From: Microdochium bolleyi
Taxonomy: Eukaryota > Ascomycota > Sordariomycetes > Xylariales > Microdochiaceae
Assembly: GCA_001566295.1 (NCBI GenBank)
Contig: KQ964267.1
Location: 194,096-258,095 of the forward strand
Length of the DNA stretch: 64,000 bases
Reading direction: 5' to 3'
In this document: positions 54,756 to 64,000 of the stretch, piece by piece
Position numbering within the stretch: position 1 is the first letter of the stretch
Layout of the letters: every line of letters starts with the position of its first letter
Translations under genes and position numbers: made by a program
Notes under the pieces: generated by a model
What the model was told of the DNA's origin: nothing
The model's database searches: none
Seen by the model: the letters and a program-made list of their open reading frames with translations, nothing else

Positions 54756-57222
54756 TCAAGGAGCACCCCAGAAACTGTAGTCCTGCGATGCAAAGTCCGC
54801 CAACAACGTGTCCCAGTCCTGCACGCCGTGCTGCCAGCTGGCCGCAGAGTCGCCTGTCTCCATGCCGCCATAGAACTCGGTCTGATCTGGATCATCTGGC
54901 ACCCCATCACGGTTCTCGACGCGAGCTCCCCGGTGTGCTTCGTCGGCCGTGCCCATCTGCGACCCAGCGCTGGTCACACCTTCACTGGTAACGTGGATCG
55001 TTCCGCGATCTGCTTCACTTTCGAAAGCGTTTCCGCGTGTTTTGCCCGTCGGCTCCTCCATTGCGCCAGCTGCAGGCGCAGCCGCCGCAGCAGCCGCCCT
55101 CGCCCGTAGCGCCTTGTCTCTCAGCCTCAAGAACACAGCCCACACGGAGCCCGTGGGCCTGTACTCCCTCGCCGACACGTGCGCGTTGAGGGGGATCACG
55201 CCTTGCCGCCACGCCCGCGTTGCCTCGTGCTCGAACACGCGGTCCACGGCCGCCCAGGCCCTCTCGACGTTCGGCCCCTGCGTCGGACGCACGTTGAGGT
55301 GCCACAGCACGTACAGCAGCAGGTGGTACTGCGGGTAGCACTCGGCGAGCCAGCGGTAGCTGCGCAGCAGCTCATCCTCGTAGACCACGTGGTCCATGTC
55401 GAGGATGTCGCAGGCCACGAGAAGGGACTCCTCCATGATCGCGACCTTTGTCGTCTCTGCTTTTGCTGCTGCTGCTGTTCCTGCGGCATCTGGCCCATTG
55501 CCCCTGTCGACGTTGTGATTATCGCCGTTGCTGCTGGCGCCGCTGTCACCCAGTGGCGAAGGATGCCGCGACAGCAGCTGCACCCTGCTCACAAAATCTC
55601 TCTTGGCCAGCACGATCTGGCACGCCACCAACACAGTCTTCTGCTCCGGGATGACGGGGTTGATGTACCCCAGCATCGGCCTGACGCGCTCCATCAGCCC
55701 GTCGACGACCTTCTGCCGCTCTGCCTCGCTTGCCCCGGTCACGATCATGCGCGACAGCTCCTGCAATGCGAGCGACGACTGCGCCATGATGAGGAAATGC
55801 GTCGTCGTGCAGAAGTGCGTGGCCGGGGGCGGGTATGCCGTCATGCCCGGGTGCAGCGCCGAGTCGTCCACGTGCAGCGGCAGTCGGGGCTGGTCGTTGC
55901 TCGCGCCATTGCTGTTGCTGCTGCCGGTAACGAAGGAAGAGTCTGTGACGAAGCCGTGGTCCTCGCCCGCCCGCTTGTCCTGGGCCTGCAGATGCCACCA
56001 CAGCCTGCGCCGCATCTCAGCCTCGAATAGGGACATGCGCGGGAAGAAGGCCGCGCCGTCGCGGTGCACGCCAAGGGACTGCGCGAGACGGATCGCTAGC
56101 CCGAGGAACGCCCAGTCCGACCTGCTGATGCGGTGCGCGCGAAGGGTCTCGGTGAAGAGCGTGATGGCCTGCAGCGCGGTCACGGTCGGCCGCTCCATGA
56201 CGTTCGCTGCGGACAGGGCGAGCTCGAAGCCCGTCTTGGCCCGGCCGAGGGCCTCGGCTTTCGGCATGTTGAGGAGCGCAGCGGCCTCGGCGGGCCAGAT
56301 GGATGTGATGGCCGAGAAGCAGATAGCGTGTAGGAGGCAGACTGTGTCGGGCGGCGCGGCGCCGGGGTTGTCGATGGCGGTGAAGACTGCGATCTGCGTC
56401 GTGGGCAGGTGTAGGAGACACAGCAGACCAGTCGTGTTCTGCACGAAGGCGCGCCAGAGCTGCGTTGCCTCGCCGCGTGGTGGGAGCAGGTCGAGCGCGG
56501 AAGTTGGCCTGCCGTCCATCTGGGCAGCTGCAGGCGAGAAGGGGTAGCCGATCGGGCTCTCCATCGCCGTCTTTGCTTGAGTGCGTGGCGTGGGCTCATC
56601 TTGCTGTTGTTCTGCTGGCCGGTTCTCGTCTTCCTGCTTTGTTTATTCGCATCAGTTCCCATCTCGGTTTGTGGTCCCCGGTCAGCTGTGATGATCTGTT
56701 TACCTCTTCCAGGACGCGAGACAAGAGGATCTCGTTGACATACTCGTTGGACTCGTGGCCGGACCTCAAGACGCCCGTGAACGTCGAAGGGCTGTGACTG
56801 CTGGATGCGTCTGTATGCGCCCTGTGGTGTGATGGCCTGCTGCCAACATGGACAGTGTCTCGGTGGGTCGTGTCTCCCCTAGGAGGCGCTCCCATGCCAT
56901 AGCTAGCGGTCGGCGCTGTCGATGTTGTCGACGGTGCTGTTTGTGAGCGTGTCGGCACCGCCTCGCCCGACGACAGCGATATGATGGTCCCCTCGAGCTG
57001 CTGCAGCCTGCCCGCGATGTCTGCGATGCTGGACCTGGGCCTCCGCCGCGGGCTGTGCGTGCTGCTGTCGGGACTCGGATACACGCAGCGGTGGCTGCCG
57101 CGGACACAGGCCGAGCAGGGTGCCTTCTTGTCGCAGCGCACCTTGCGTTGGTGGCATGGTAGACACGAGCGCGGCGGCGCAGGTGGTGGCCGCCTTGCCA
57201 CACCTGACATGGAGCCCGTCAT
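54756..57222 (-). CDS. Zn2Cys6 transcription factor with fungal-specific domain
   Basis: Two minus-strand exons, 57222-56704 and 56633-54756 (70-bp intron), give 798 aa. The zinc cluster has cysteines 20, 23, 30, 36, 39 and 46 (CLPCHQRKVRC, PCSAC), followed by a short coiled segment (IADIAGRLQQLEGTI). The fungal-specific transcription factor domain spans about 220-600, with LLHAICFSAITSIWP, HRISRSDWAFLGLAIRLAQSLGVHRDG and the hallmark FEAEMRRRLWWHLQAQDKRAGEDHG. The ATG at 57222 is chosen because the open frame further upstream (to 57564) has no domain and lies in a likely promoter. Located next to the transporter and tyrosinase, it may be their local regulator. Alanine- and asparagine-rich inserts near the C-terminus are unremarkable for this class. 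Confidence 0.9.
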
Positions 57223-58697
57223 CGATGCCGGTGGGGAGTGATCAGTGAAAAGTGGTCGCCCGGACGTGTCGGCTCGGACAAGGAATCGAGGGGGAGGCCG
57301 AGGGGAAGTTGTTGATGGCAGAGGGAGAGAGTGGATCCTGTCAGCCTCGGCGCCGAAGGACACGCCGAGGCCGAGCGGGAGAGGCTGGAGCTTGTAATGT
57401 GGGCTCAGCTGACTGCCCCAGGGGGCATCAATGAGGCTGAGGCATGTTTCTGACAGCCCTACAGAGCGTACAGAGCCTCCATATGGTCGACACTGTTCTA
57501 GTTCCAACACACTGGGGACAGCTCCATTGGCATTGGTGTAGTAGTTAAACAGTAATAGGGACATCGGCTACGGGGACCTGGCACAAGATTCAAGGGTGCT
57601 CAGTCGGTAGCATCGAAGGCAGGTCATGTCGAACATGACTTGCGACGGGAACTGCCCACGTTGGCGCAGTCTGCACAGGTCGATAAGACTTGGTCGCTCA
57701 GTTTGCTGATATAGTGTTTGGTTCACACCACATAGGGAGACTATCGAAAGCCGACGACATGCATTAGGGACCGCTGTCTGCGGAAGAATAGGTGTGGACA
57801 CGGACGTGCAGGCTGGTGAACAGCCCTGGGCACGGCCCCCGAGTCAAGCAAGCCGTCCCAAGCTGGCAGAACCATGCACCAGAGCGCCCATATGCTCGAG
57901 GATCCCGACAAGATGTGCATGTGATTGCCCCAGACATAGGTGTAGACATGGCACCCGGCGAAGCCCGGCCCAGCATCCCCAGCAAAGCCCCGACGGGTCA
58001 ATTCCCTGTCGACACAATTTCCCCATCCAGGACAGGGATCGACAACTCACGAGATAGCAACTGCTCTCCCCGCATCTCTAAACCCCACAAAGTCTCCGTG
58101 ATCTCCAAGCTTGGCACCCCTCGCCGGCCTGCTTGATTGGAGCGAATCAGCCCGCCGTTAGGCGTGCCTCGGCCAGATGACGCAGGCACCTCGTGTTACG
58201 GGGTATTCTGAGCAATCGTCACCAACCAAGTTAGCCTCTGAGGTAGCCACCTCTGGGGTAACAACGGTCACGCTCGGGGTGGCGCTCTCTCTCTTTCTCT
58301 AGCAGCCCTGTAAGGCAGCATCAATGCCGGTAGTCGTTCCTGGTTCAAATGGTCCTTCTCATTGGTGCGCTTTCTTGCGTCTGCATACTACTGATGTGCA
58401 GACTACCAATGCTACGATGATTTTCGGGATGTTCATCGCCTTCCCGAACGGGCTGTGGTTGCTACACGGCATCGTGGTCTCCAGTGCCGTGGCACCATGA
58501 TCGTCCCCAACACGAGCGTGGCCGTGCCAGCTGCTCGTCATGATATCAGCACGGGTATAACTATCCCGGCCCACACATGTTTCACTGCGACCTTTTTTTC
58601 TGCGATGTCCAGGGCCAACTATTCAACCCCTTGAGGACTCTTCCTTGTCCACCTTCTTCTTCCGAGGCACAAAACCATACTCGCACACAAGCCCACA
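57223..58697. other. Divergent promoter region (regulator / fucosidase)
   Basis: 1.5 kb between two divergent starts. A tataa at 58556 lies about 140 bp before the fucosidase ATG. No supported frame; CGG triplets occur but cannot be judged by eye. Confidence 0.45.
58556..58560 (+). promoter_or_regulatory. Candidate TATA element of fucosidase gene
   Basis: The sequence gggtataact lies about 140 bp before the ATG at 58698. Suggestive position only. Confidence 0.35.
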
Positions 58698-60587
58698 ATG
58701 CCGCGACAAAGCAAAGGCGCCTGGGCTCTGGCCACGCTCGCCAGTCTGGCCGTCGCCTCGCCTGCCGGCCACCGCCGCAGCACTTCTACTACGTCCACCA
58801 CCCCAGCCCCCGCCGCCGGGCCCTACGAGGCGACGTGGGAGTCCACCGACAAGCACGTCCCGTCGCCCGAGTGGTTCAAGGACGCCAAGCTCGGTGTGTA
58901 CTGGCACTGGGGCGCCTTCAGCACCCCGCAGTACGGCTCCGAGTGGTATCCCCGCAACATGTACCAGCCCGACACCTCGGAGCGTCAGCACCACACCAGC
59001 ACGTACGGCAACCCGGACAACGTGTTTGGGTACGACAAGTTCCTCACCGGGGGCCAATCCCTCGCGGGCCAGCACGTCGAGTTCGCGCCCAAGCTCAAGA
59101 GCGAAGGGGGCGAGTTCGACCCTGAGAGCTGGATGGCCGCGATCAAGGCATCTGGAGCACGCTTCGCCGGCCCCGTGGCGGAGCACCACGACGGGTACTC
59201 GCTCTGGGACAGTAAGGTGAACGACTGGAACTCTATGCGCCTAGGTCCCAAGCTCGACCTCCTAACTCTGTTTGCGGACCTCGTACGCAAGAACGACATG
59301 AAGCTCGTTATCGCTATGCACCAGGCCTTTAACACGAACGGCTTCTTCGCAGCGGCTAAGAACCAAACCGACCCGGCACTCCGCCTGCTGTACGGCCAGC
59401 TGTCGCACGAGGAGGGCTCGGAGCGGTGGCTCGCGAAGCAGCTCGAAGCCCTGGACCACGTAAAGCCCGACATGATCTGGAACGATTTCTCCCTCTGGAG
59501 CCCCGGCTGGTGCCAGTACGACGGCAGCCCGATCTGCGGCATCCGCGAGGCCGAGCGCCTAATATTCCTTGCGCACTACTTCAACCGCGGCGTCGAGTGG
59601 GACAAGGAGGTGCTGACGACGTACAAGCACTTCGACTCCGGGTTCCGTGACACCTCGGCCGTTGGCGACTGGGAGCGCGGCGGCCCCGCGAACCTGACGC
59701 GGCCGTACTGGCAGACTGACGACGCCATCAGCGCTTCAAGCTGGAGCTACACCGAGGGCATCAGCTACTACTCGTCTAAGGCTATGATCCACTCCCTGCT
59801 CGACCGCGTCAGTAAGAACGGTAATATGCTCCTCAACATCTCGCCCACCGCCGCAGGAAAACTGCCCGCAGAGCAGGTCCAGATCCTCGCCGATATTGGC
59901 ACGTACCTCGCACGCAACGGTGAGGCCGTATACAACACCCGCGCGTGGGATATCTACGGAGAAGGGCCTAACCGCGCGGGCGGCGGCTCGTTCACGGCCC
60001 CCTTACAGGGCGACGGGCGGGACATCCGCTTTACGCGTAGCCAGGACGAGAAGGTCCTGTACGCCACGCTTCTGGGCTGGCCGGAGGGCGGCAAGACCAA
60101 GATCGAGAGCCTGGGCAGCGACCGCGCCGTCAGCCTCGAGGGCTTGAGCAGCGTGCAGTTTCTGGGCGACAAGGAGGGCGAGTACGTCGACATCCCCGCC
60201 ACGGGGTACACGCAGGGCACCGACGGCCTGGCGGTCACGCTCCCCGCCAAGCCCGCGCAGGAGCAGTACGGATACGTCCTGAAGCTGACGTTTGCCGAGC
60301 GGATCCCCGTGCCGCAGCCCGCGCAGGGCGCTACGGTCTGGCCCGCCGGAGACATCACGGCGGCGACAAAGGGCATGACACTCGACCTGGGCGACTTCCG
60401 CGGCGTCTTCCTCGCCGAGGCTGGGGTCGCGGGCAAGGACGTCGCCGTGATCCGCGTCTCCAAGGGCTCCAAGGTGACCATCTTCGCGAGCGCCGACTTG
60501 AGCGGAGCCCTGACGGCCGCGTATGGCGAGGGGGAGCACAAGGTCGAGCTGGGGAGTGTTGGCTCGGTCAGGATCGAGGCTGCTTGA
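58698..60587 (+). CDS. Secreted alpha-L-fucosidase (GH29)
   Basis: A single exon of 629 aa. The signal peptide is MPRQSKGAWALATLASLAVASPAG, followed by a Ser/Thr/Pro-rich linker and then the GH29 barrel: WFKDAKLGVYWHWGAFSTPQYGSEWY, the Ala/Gly-rich KASGARFAGPVAEHHDGYSLWDSKVNDWNS block that binds fucose with paired histidines, and HVKPDMIWNDFSLW with the catalytic nucleophile Asp263. LLNISPTAAGKLPAEQ marks the end of the barrel, with a beta-sandwich C-terminal domain following. The enzyme releases L-fucose from glycans such as xyloglucan, N-glycans or host mucins outside the cell. GH29 genes are patchily distributed in fungi and common in bacteria, and the absence of introns fits either an old transfer or a simple fungal gene. 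It is transcribed divergently from the Zn2Cys6 regulator. Confidence 0.93.
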   Translation: MPRQSKGAWALATLASLAVASPAGHRRSTSTTSTTPAPAAGPYEATWESTDKHVPSPEWFKDAKLGVYWHWGAFSTPQYGSEWYPRNMYQPDTSERQHHTSTYGNPDNVFGYDKFLTGGQSLAGQHVEFAPKLKSEGGEFDPESWMAAIKASGARFAGPVAEHHDGYSLWDSKVNDWNSMRLGPKLDLLTLFADLVRKNDMKLVIAMHQAFNTNGFFAAAKNQTDPALRLLYGQLSHEEGSERWLAKQLEALDHVKPDMIWNDFSLWSPGWCQYDGSPICGIREAERLIFLAHYFNRGVEWDKEVLTTYKHFDSGFRDTSAVGDWERGGPANLTRPYWQTDDAISASSWSYTEGISYYSSKAMIHSLLDRVSKNGNMLLNISPTAAGKLPAEQVQILADIGTYLARNGEAVYNTRAWDIYGEGPNRAGGGSFTAPLQGDGRDIRFTRSQDEKVLYATLLGWPEGGKTKIESLGSDRAVSLEGLSSVQFLGDKEGEYVDIPATGYTQGTDGLAVTLPAKPAQEQYGYVLKLTFAERIPVPQPAQGATVWPAGDITAATKGMTLDLGDFRGVFLAEAGVAGKDVAVIRVSKGSKVTIFASADLSGALTAAYGEGEHKVELGSVGSVRIEAA

Positions 60588-63500
60588 GTGGTCCTGCGTC
60601 CTGCGCGCCGATGTGATTATCATCTGGAGAAGACAGCTTGTAGTGAAATATGTAATGCTTATGTTCAATATTACCGCAATTCATGAGTATGTCGAAACAT
60701 GCATTCATTGTCATTTAGCGTGTTGGTGATTAATCACAAGACGCCATTGTGCTGTGGATAGCTTACACTTGGACTCCGTGAGTTATGTCAACCTTGGAAT
60801 GCCGTAAGAGCAGCCTGGCCCTTACAGTGGGACGCCATGAGCTTTTTCAAGTCCCGAAAGGTTTCAGGCCAACATGTCTATTGTATACTGCAGACATCGT
60901 ACACCATTGACTGTTGCAGATTGGGAACAGTCCAAAGCCACATACATCTGCTTGGGCGGCGTGCCCAGCTTGCAGAGCGCTGATGTATCGCAAACACGCC
61001 GTCACATTGTGGATGCCATGTTCGAAAAACGAAGTCCACATCAGGACTCGTCTCGCGAACCAGGCCGGTCCAAGCCGTATTGTGTTTCCGTTGCCGCACG
61101 AGAAGTAGGCCGAGATGCTGGTAAAACATACTGGGCAGAAACCAGGATGTTCTTCTCTCTGATCGGAGACACGCGTTTCCATATGAGGAAACTCGCTACG
61201 CCCTCATCTCCAGCACTGATGTACTTGGATCACAGGCCAAAGCCCACGCGTTTGACACAATCGTGAACCCCCAACGCAGGCTCTGAGCCGCGTATTGAAC
61301 AACCAATGAGAGCTCAGCAAGCGCCCACGAACTCCTAGAAAATATGGTTGCTGCGAGAGAGGTCAAACTATAACTACAAGAGTGTCTCACAGCGCGCCGC
61401 GGAGCCGCCGTGTGGGGAAAGTGGCTCCGTTTTTATGGGATTCCACATTACGATAGAGTGAGCTCGACTCATGGCAGAGATAGAGTTCTCTAAGGGTAAG
61501 CTCTGTTTGATACATCTCGGTCCCGTGACGGTGTTTGTATGTGGAAGCATTTCCGAGGGGAGATCTGAGACAAAGTGCCAAAGTCAAAAGCGAAAGAAGG
61601 GGCCCCTTGACAAAATGAGCATGGACTCTGCGGCCTGCTTTGTTCCAGGGACACGTCATTTGAAATTAATACCAGGACCTCGACAGTTTGTGTTGTCGAG
61701 TTCAGAAGATTTGAAGCAATACGGGCAATGTGCTCGAAGGCCACGACTGAGCTGCAAAACTCACGTTGCCCGAATCCCGTAGTCCTCTTCCTGATCGCCC
61801 GCTTCGATAATAACCCCAAACCCGTAGTGGTGACGAAACTGTCGTTCTCCGCTCGCCGCAGTGATAACCCACTGCGACACGTGGTGCTCCGCACAACTAT
61901 GCCCGAGCCGGAAGATGGTTGCATTGTCTCCAGTAGCGCTGGTTATACTTCGTCAAAACAGCTGTCAAGGCTCACTTCTGCGAGTGTCGAGAATTCCTGC
62001 CAAGCTTGCAAAGTCCTAAAGCATGGCGAGTCCTGACCATCTTACCTGGAGCGTATCACAGCATTTGATGTTCTTCTCGAAAGGGCTCAGTATTACTTTG
62101 AAGGCGATCTGACTACGCTCGCTAATGCCGAAGCACGATGCGTATTGGTTCTGCATGTGCCCAAAACCGACATTGCACGCAACACTACAGTTTAATTCCT
62201 TCCAAAAGGCTGAATCGCACGTTCGGACGGAGGTGGAGAGTAGCTAGCCCCGGGACCCTACCTTAGGTTGCGTTCCCTTTTTTGACCCCCATTGCCCGCA
62301 GCACCTACTCGAGACTCTGAAACATGTCGTCGAGAACTTTGATATTGGCGTATGACAAAACCCCGACACTGAAAGGACCCTTGGCTGATCCTCGAAGCCC
62401 TCTCAGAAGGAAACGAAAGGGTCTTTGCTTCGACAGCGTCCGCATCGGGATGTGGCTCGGTGGTCTAGTCTGTTGATGACAGCTTGGTCGGGGGGCGCGG
62501 GAGTGGCTGTTTCGGGCTTAGAGCTTAATTCTCAATGTTAAGAACCGATGATGTGGACAACCCGAAAAGTTGTGGTGGCAGAAGCGTGGAGCTCTTTTTG
62601 GTAGGTTCGGTACGTTCGGCTTGTCAAAAGCGGACGGCTGAGACATTCCCAACCGTCATGTGCTCACCTTGAAAGGTAATCGCGAGGGATTGCAGAGGTC
62701 CGGTCCAATTGACGAACCAGCAAGGTGAGGTTGTCGATGGAAGAGTTTCCGCTTACTGTGATCAGCTGGTTCCAAGAATCATGAGGCCTCAAAACCCAGC
62801 GAGCCAAACTACGAATGACCCGGGGCAGAGCCGGGGAATGCTCTCATCGACGTTCAAAGCATTGTGTGAGGAAACACGGCGAAGATCGCCAGCGTAAGGA
62901 GTGTCTCCCAGAGCTCGTCGGGTGAGCTAGCCAGGCTGTGATGCTTCGACGGAACGCCACTCCGGCAGCATCCGACCCAGACCCAACCCGCCGGAGCGGC
63001 CGCGACATCGCAAGCGAATTCGAACGAGAATAGCACATGCCTTGGTGGGAGTGTCTCACCCACCAAGGCATCCGCGCCAACTGCGGGTGCTCTTCTGAAA
63101 AGCGCATAACTGCTCGACTTATCCGTGCACACATGGGTTTCTGGTCAATGTCCAAATGGGTGGTGACACCAGGTCCCAGGACCCTGCAGCCCAAACAACA
63201 GGCCCCGTCCTCTTGCTCTCTCATCCACCTGACTGCTGTCACAGTCACAAGCATCGCCCGCGTTGTGGTGCTACTGTCTCTTGATCAATCAGCAAGCCGC
63301 ACTCGGGCTTGACCGCAGTGGCCAGACTCGTCTGACCATGGCCGCAATCGGCAACGCGCTGGCCAGTTTGGGGAGAACAAAGGAAGTCTGTTTCCTGCCA
63401 ATCGGGAACGCTACCTATCAGATCTGCCAAGAGTGGTGGGGGGATGCTGTCCTGGTCTGGCCTGGCCTTTTCAGGCAAAGCAGAGGTGGTCTGGAGCTCA

Positions 63501-64000
63501 CACTTTCAGCTTGCCACGTACACGACCCGGCTTTTCCTTAGTGCGCGCGCTTGTCTGCGATAGATTAATCAATTGCTCCGCCGTAGATCTGGGCCTGGGT
63601 GCCCCTCTCCCCCCCCGCGCTTGCCGCCAGTGCGCATCGTGGTGATGTTTTGACTCGGCCTCTTCTCCATCCGAAACCAGCGCCCCGTGGGCCATATCGT
63701 CATTTGTGATTCTCTGCCGGCTCCTTCGAGGCTACTGACAGGGAACACATGCGTTGATGAATTCCTCACGAGAACACATCAGAGAAATGGTCCCAGGAAG
63801 CAACAGACCATTGCTTTCCTACCCAGCGTTCTTAGCGGACTGTCTGTGGCTGCCTGTAACTGCGCCCAGCGCGCGCGTGGCGCTGATCTATTTGTTTCCC
63901 ATACAGGGGGCCAAGAGTGCAAGTGGTGCGGTTCCTTGCATCTGGGCTTGATTGGCCCCCTTCTAACCCCAGCAGGGCTGAAAGACGGACTCCCGAACGC
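60588..64000. other. Gene-free right end
   Basis: 3.4 kb with only short frames (longest about 140 codons, minus strand near 61490-61924), none with a domain, signal peptide or coherent splicing. It contains the 13-bp inverted repeat at 63037-63071. Confidence 0.4.
63037..63071. repeat. Inverted repeat (13-bp perfect arms, 9-bp loop)
   Basis: The arms atgccttggtggg and cccaccaaggcat flank a 9-base spacer. It could form a hairpin or serve as a dyad binding site. No gene adjoins it within the window, so no function is proposed. Confidence 0.7.

Noticed and set aside
57223..57564. N-terminal extension of the second Zn2Cys6 gene to an ATG at 57564
   Set aside because: The extra 114 residues carry no domain and lie in a probable promoter; the ATG at 57222 sits right before the zinc cluster.
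58340..58360. tRNA-like ggttcaaat segment
   Set aside because: No matching acceptor or anticodon stems around it; no tRNA could be folded by eye.
61490..61924. 144-codon minus-strand frame in the right-end desert
   Set aside because: No recognisable motif and no splice partners; treated as chance.

Overview
This 64 kb window is nuclear DNA of a filamentous ascomycete (Pezizomycotina, most likely a sordariomycete; inferred). The signs are monocistronic genes on both strands, short GT-AG introns of about 47-177 bp, a strong C preference at third codon positions, two Zn2Cys6 regulators, several fungal MFS transporter types, secreted proteins with dibasic processing sites, and gene-free stretches of 0.5-3.4 kb. 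I saw no CRISPR array, rRNA, convincing tRNA, or intact transposon. Multi-exon models were spliced by hand and each closes in frame.

Left third (1-31 kb). The left edge cuts through a bacterial-type aminoglycoside-nucleotidyltransferase (AadA-like) gene. Next come a proline-rich secreted protein, a secreted cyanovirin-N (CVNH) lectin, a membrane-anchored GH12-fold protein whose expected acid/base glutamate is a glutamine, a processive GT2 polysaccharide synthase of the hyphal cell-surface type, an amidase with the Lys-Ser-Ser triad, a divergent Zn2Cys6 regulator / MFS transporter pair, a tail-anchored GH5 steryl-glucosidase-like enzyme, and a cysteine-rich secreted protein of unknown function.

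Middle (31-49 kb). This part looks like accessory DNA. It holds an intact gene joining a PigL_N/STAND-type N-terminus to ankyrin repeats, a decayed piece of an ankyrin paralogue beside it, a multi-frameshifted membrane-protein gene with a C16 run, a tandem pair made of an allantoate-permease-type MFS transporter and a six-exon 'putative cyclase' hydrolase, a Ser/Thr-rich secreted protein with a cysteine-rich C-terminal module, a 660-aa orphan, and a 96-aa cysteine-rich protein.

Right part (49-64 kb). A seven-exon tyrosinase, a monocarboxylate-type MFS transporter, a two-exon Zn2Cys6 regulator and a secreted GH29 alpha-L-fucosidase lie close together. The first three have the composition of a small oxidative-metabolite (pigment/melanin-like) locus; that is inference from gene order alone. 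The last 3.4 kb shows no gene I can support.

Overall the window mixes cell-surface carbohydrate metabolism (GT2, GH5, GH12, GH29, CVNH), small-molecule hydrolysis and transport (amidase, cyclase, three MFS), local regulators, and fast-evolving accessory genes.
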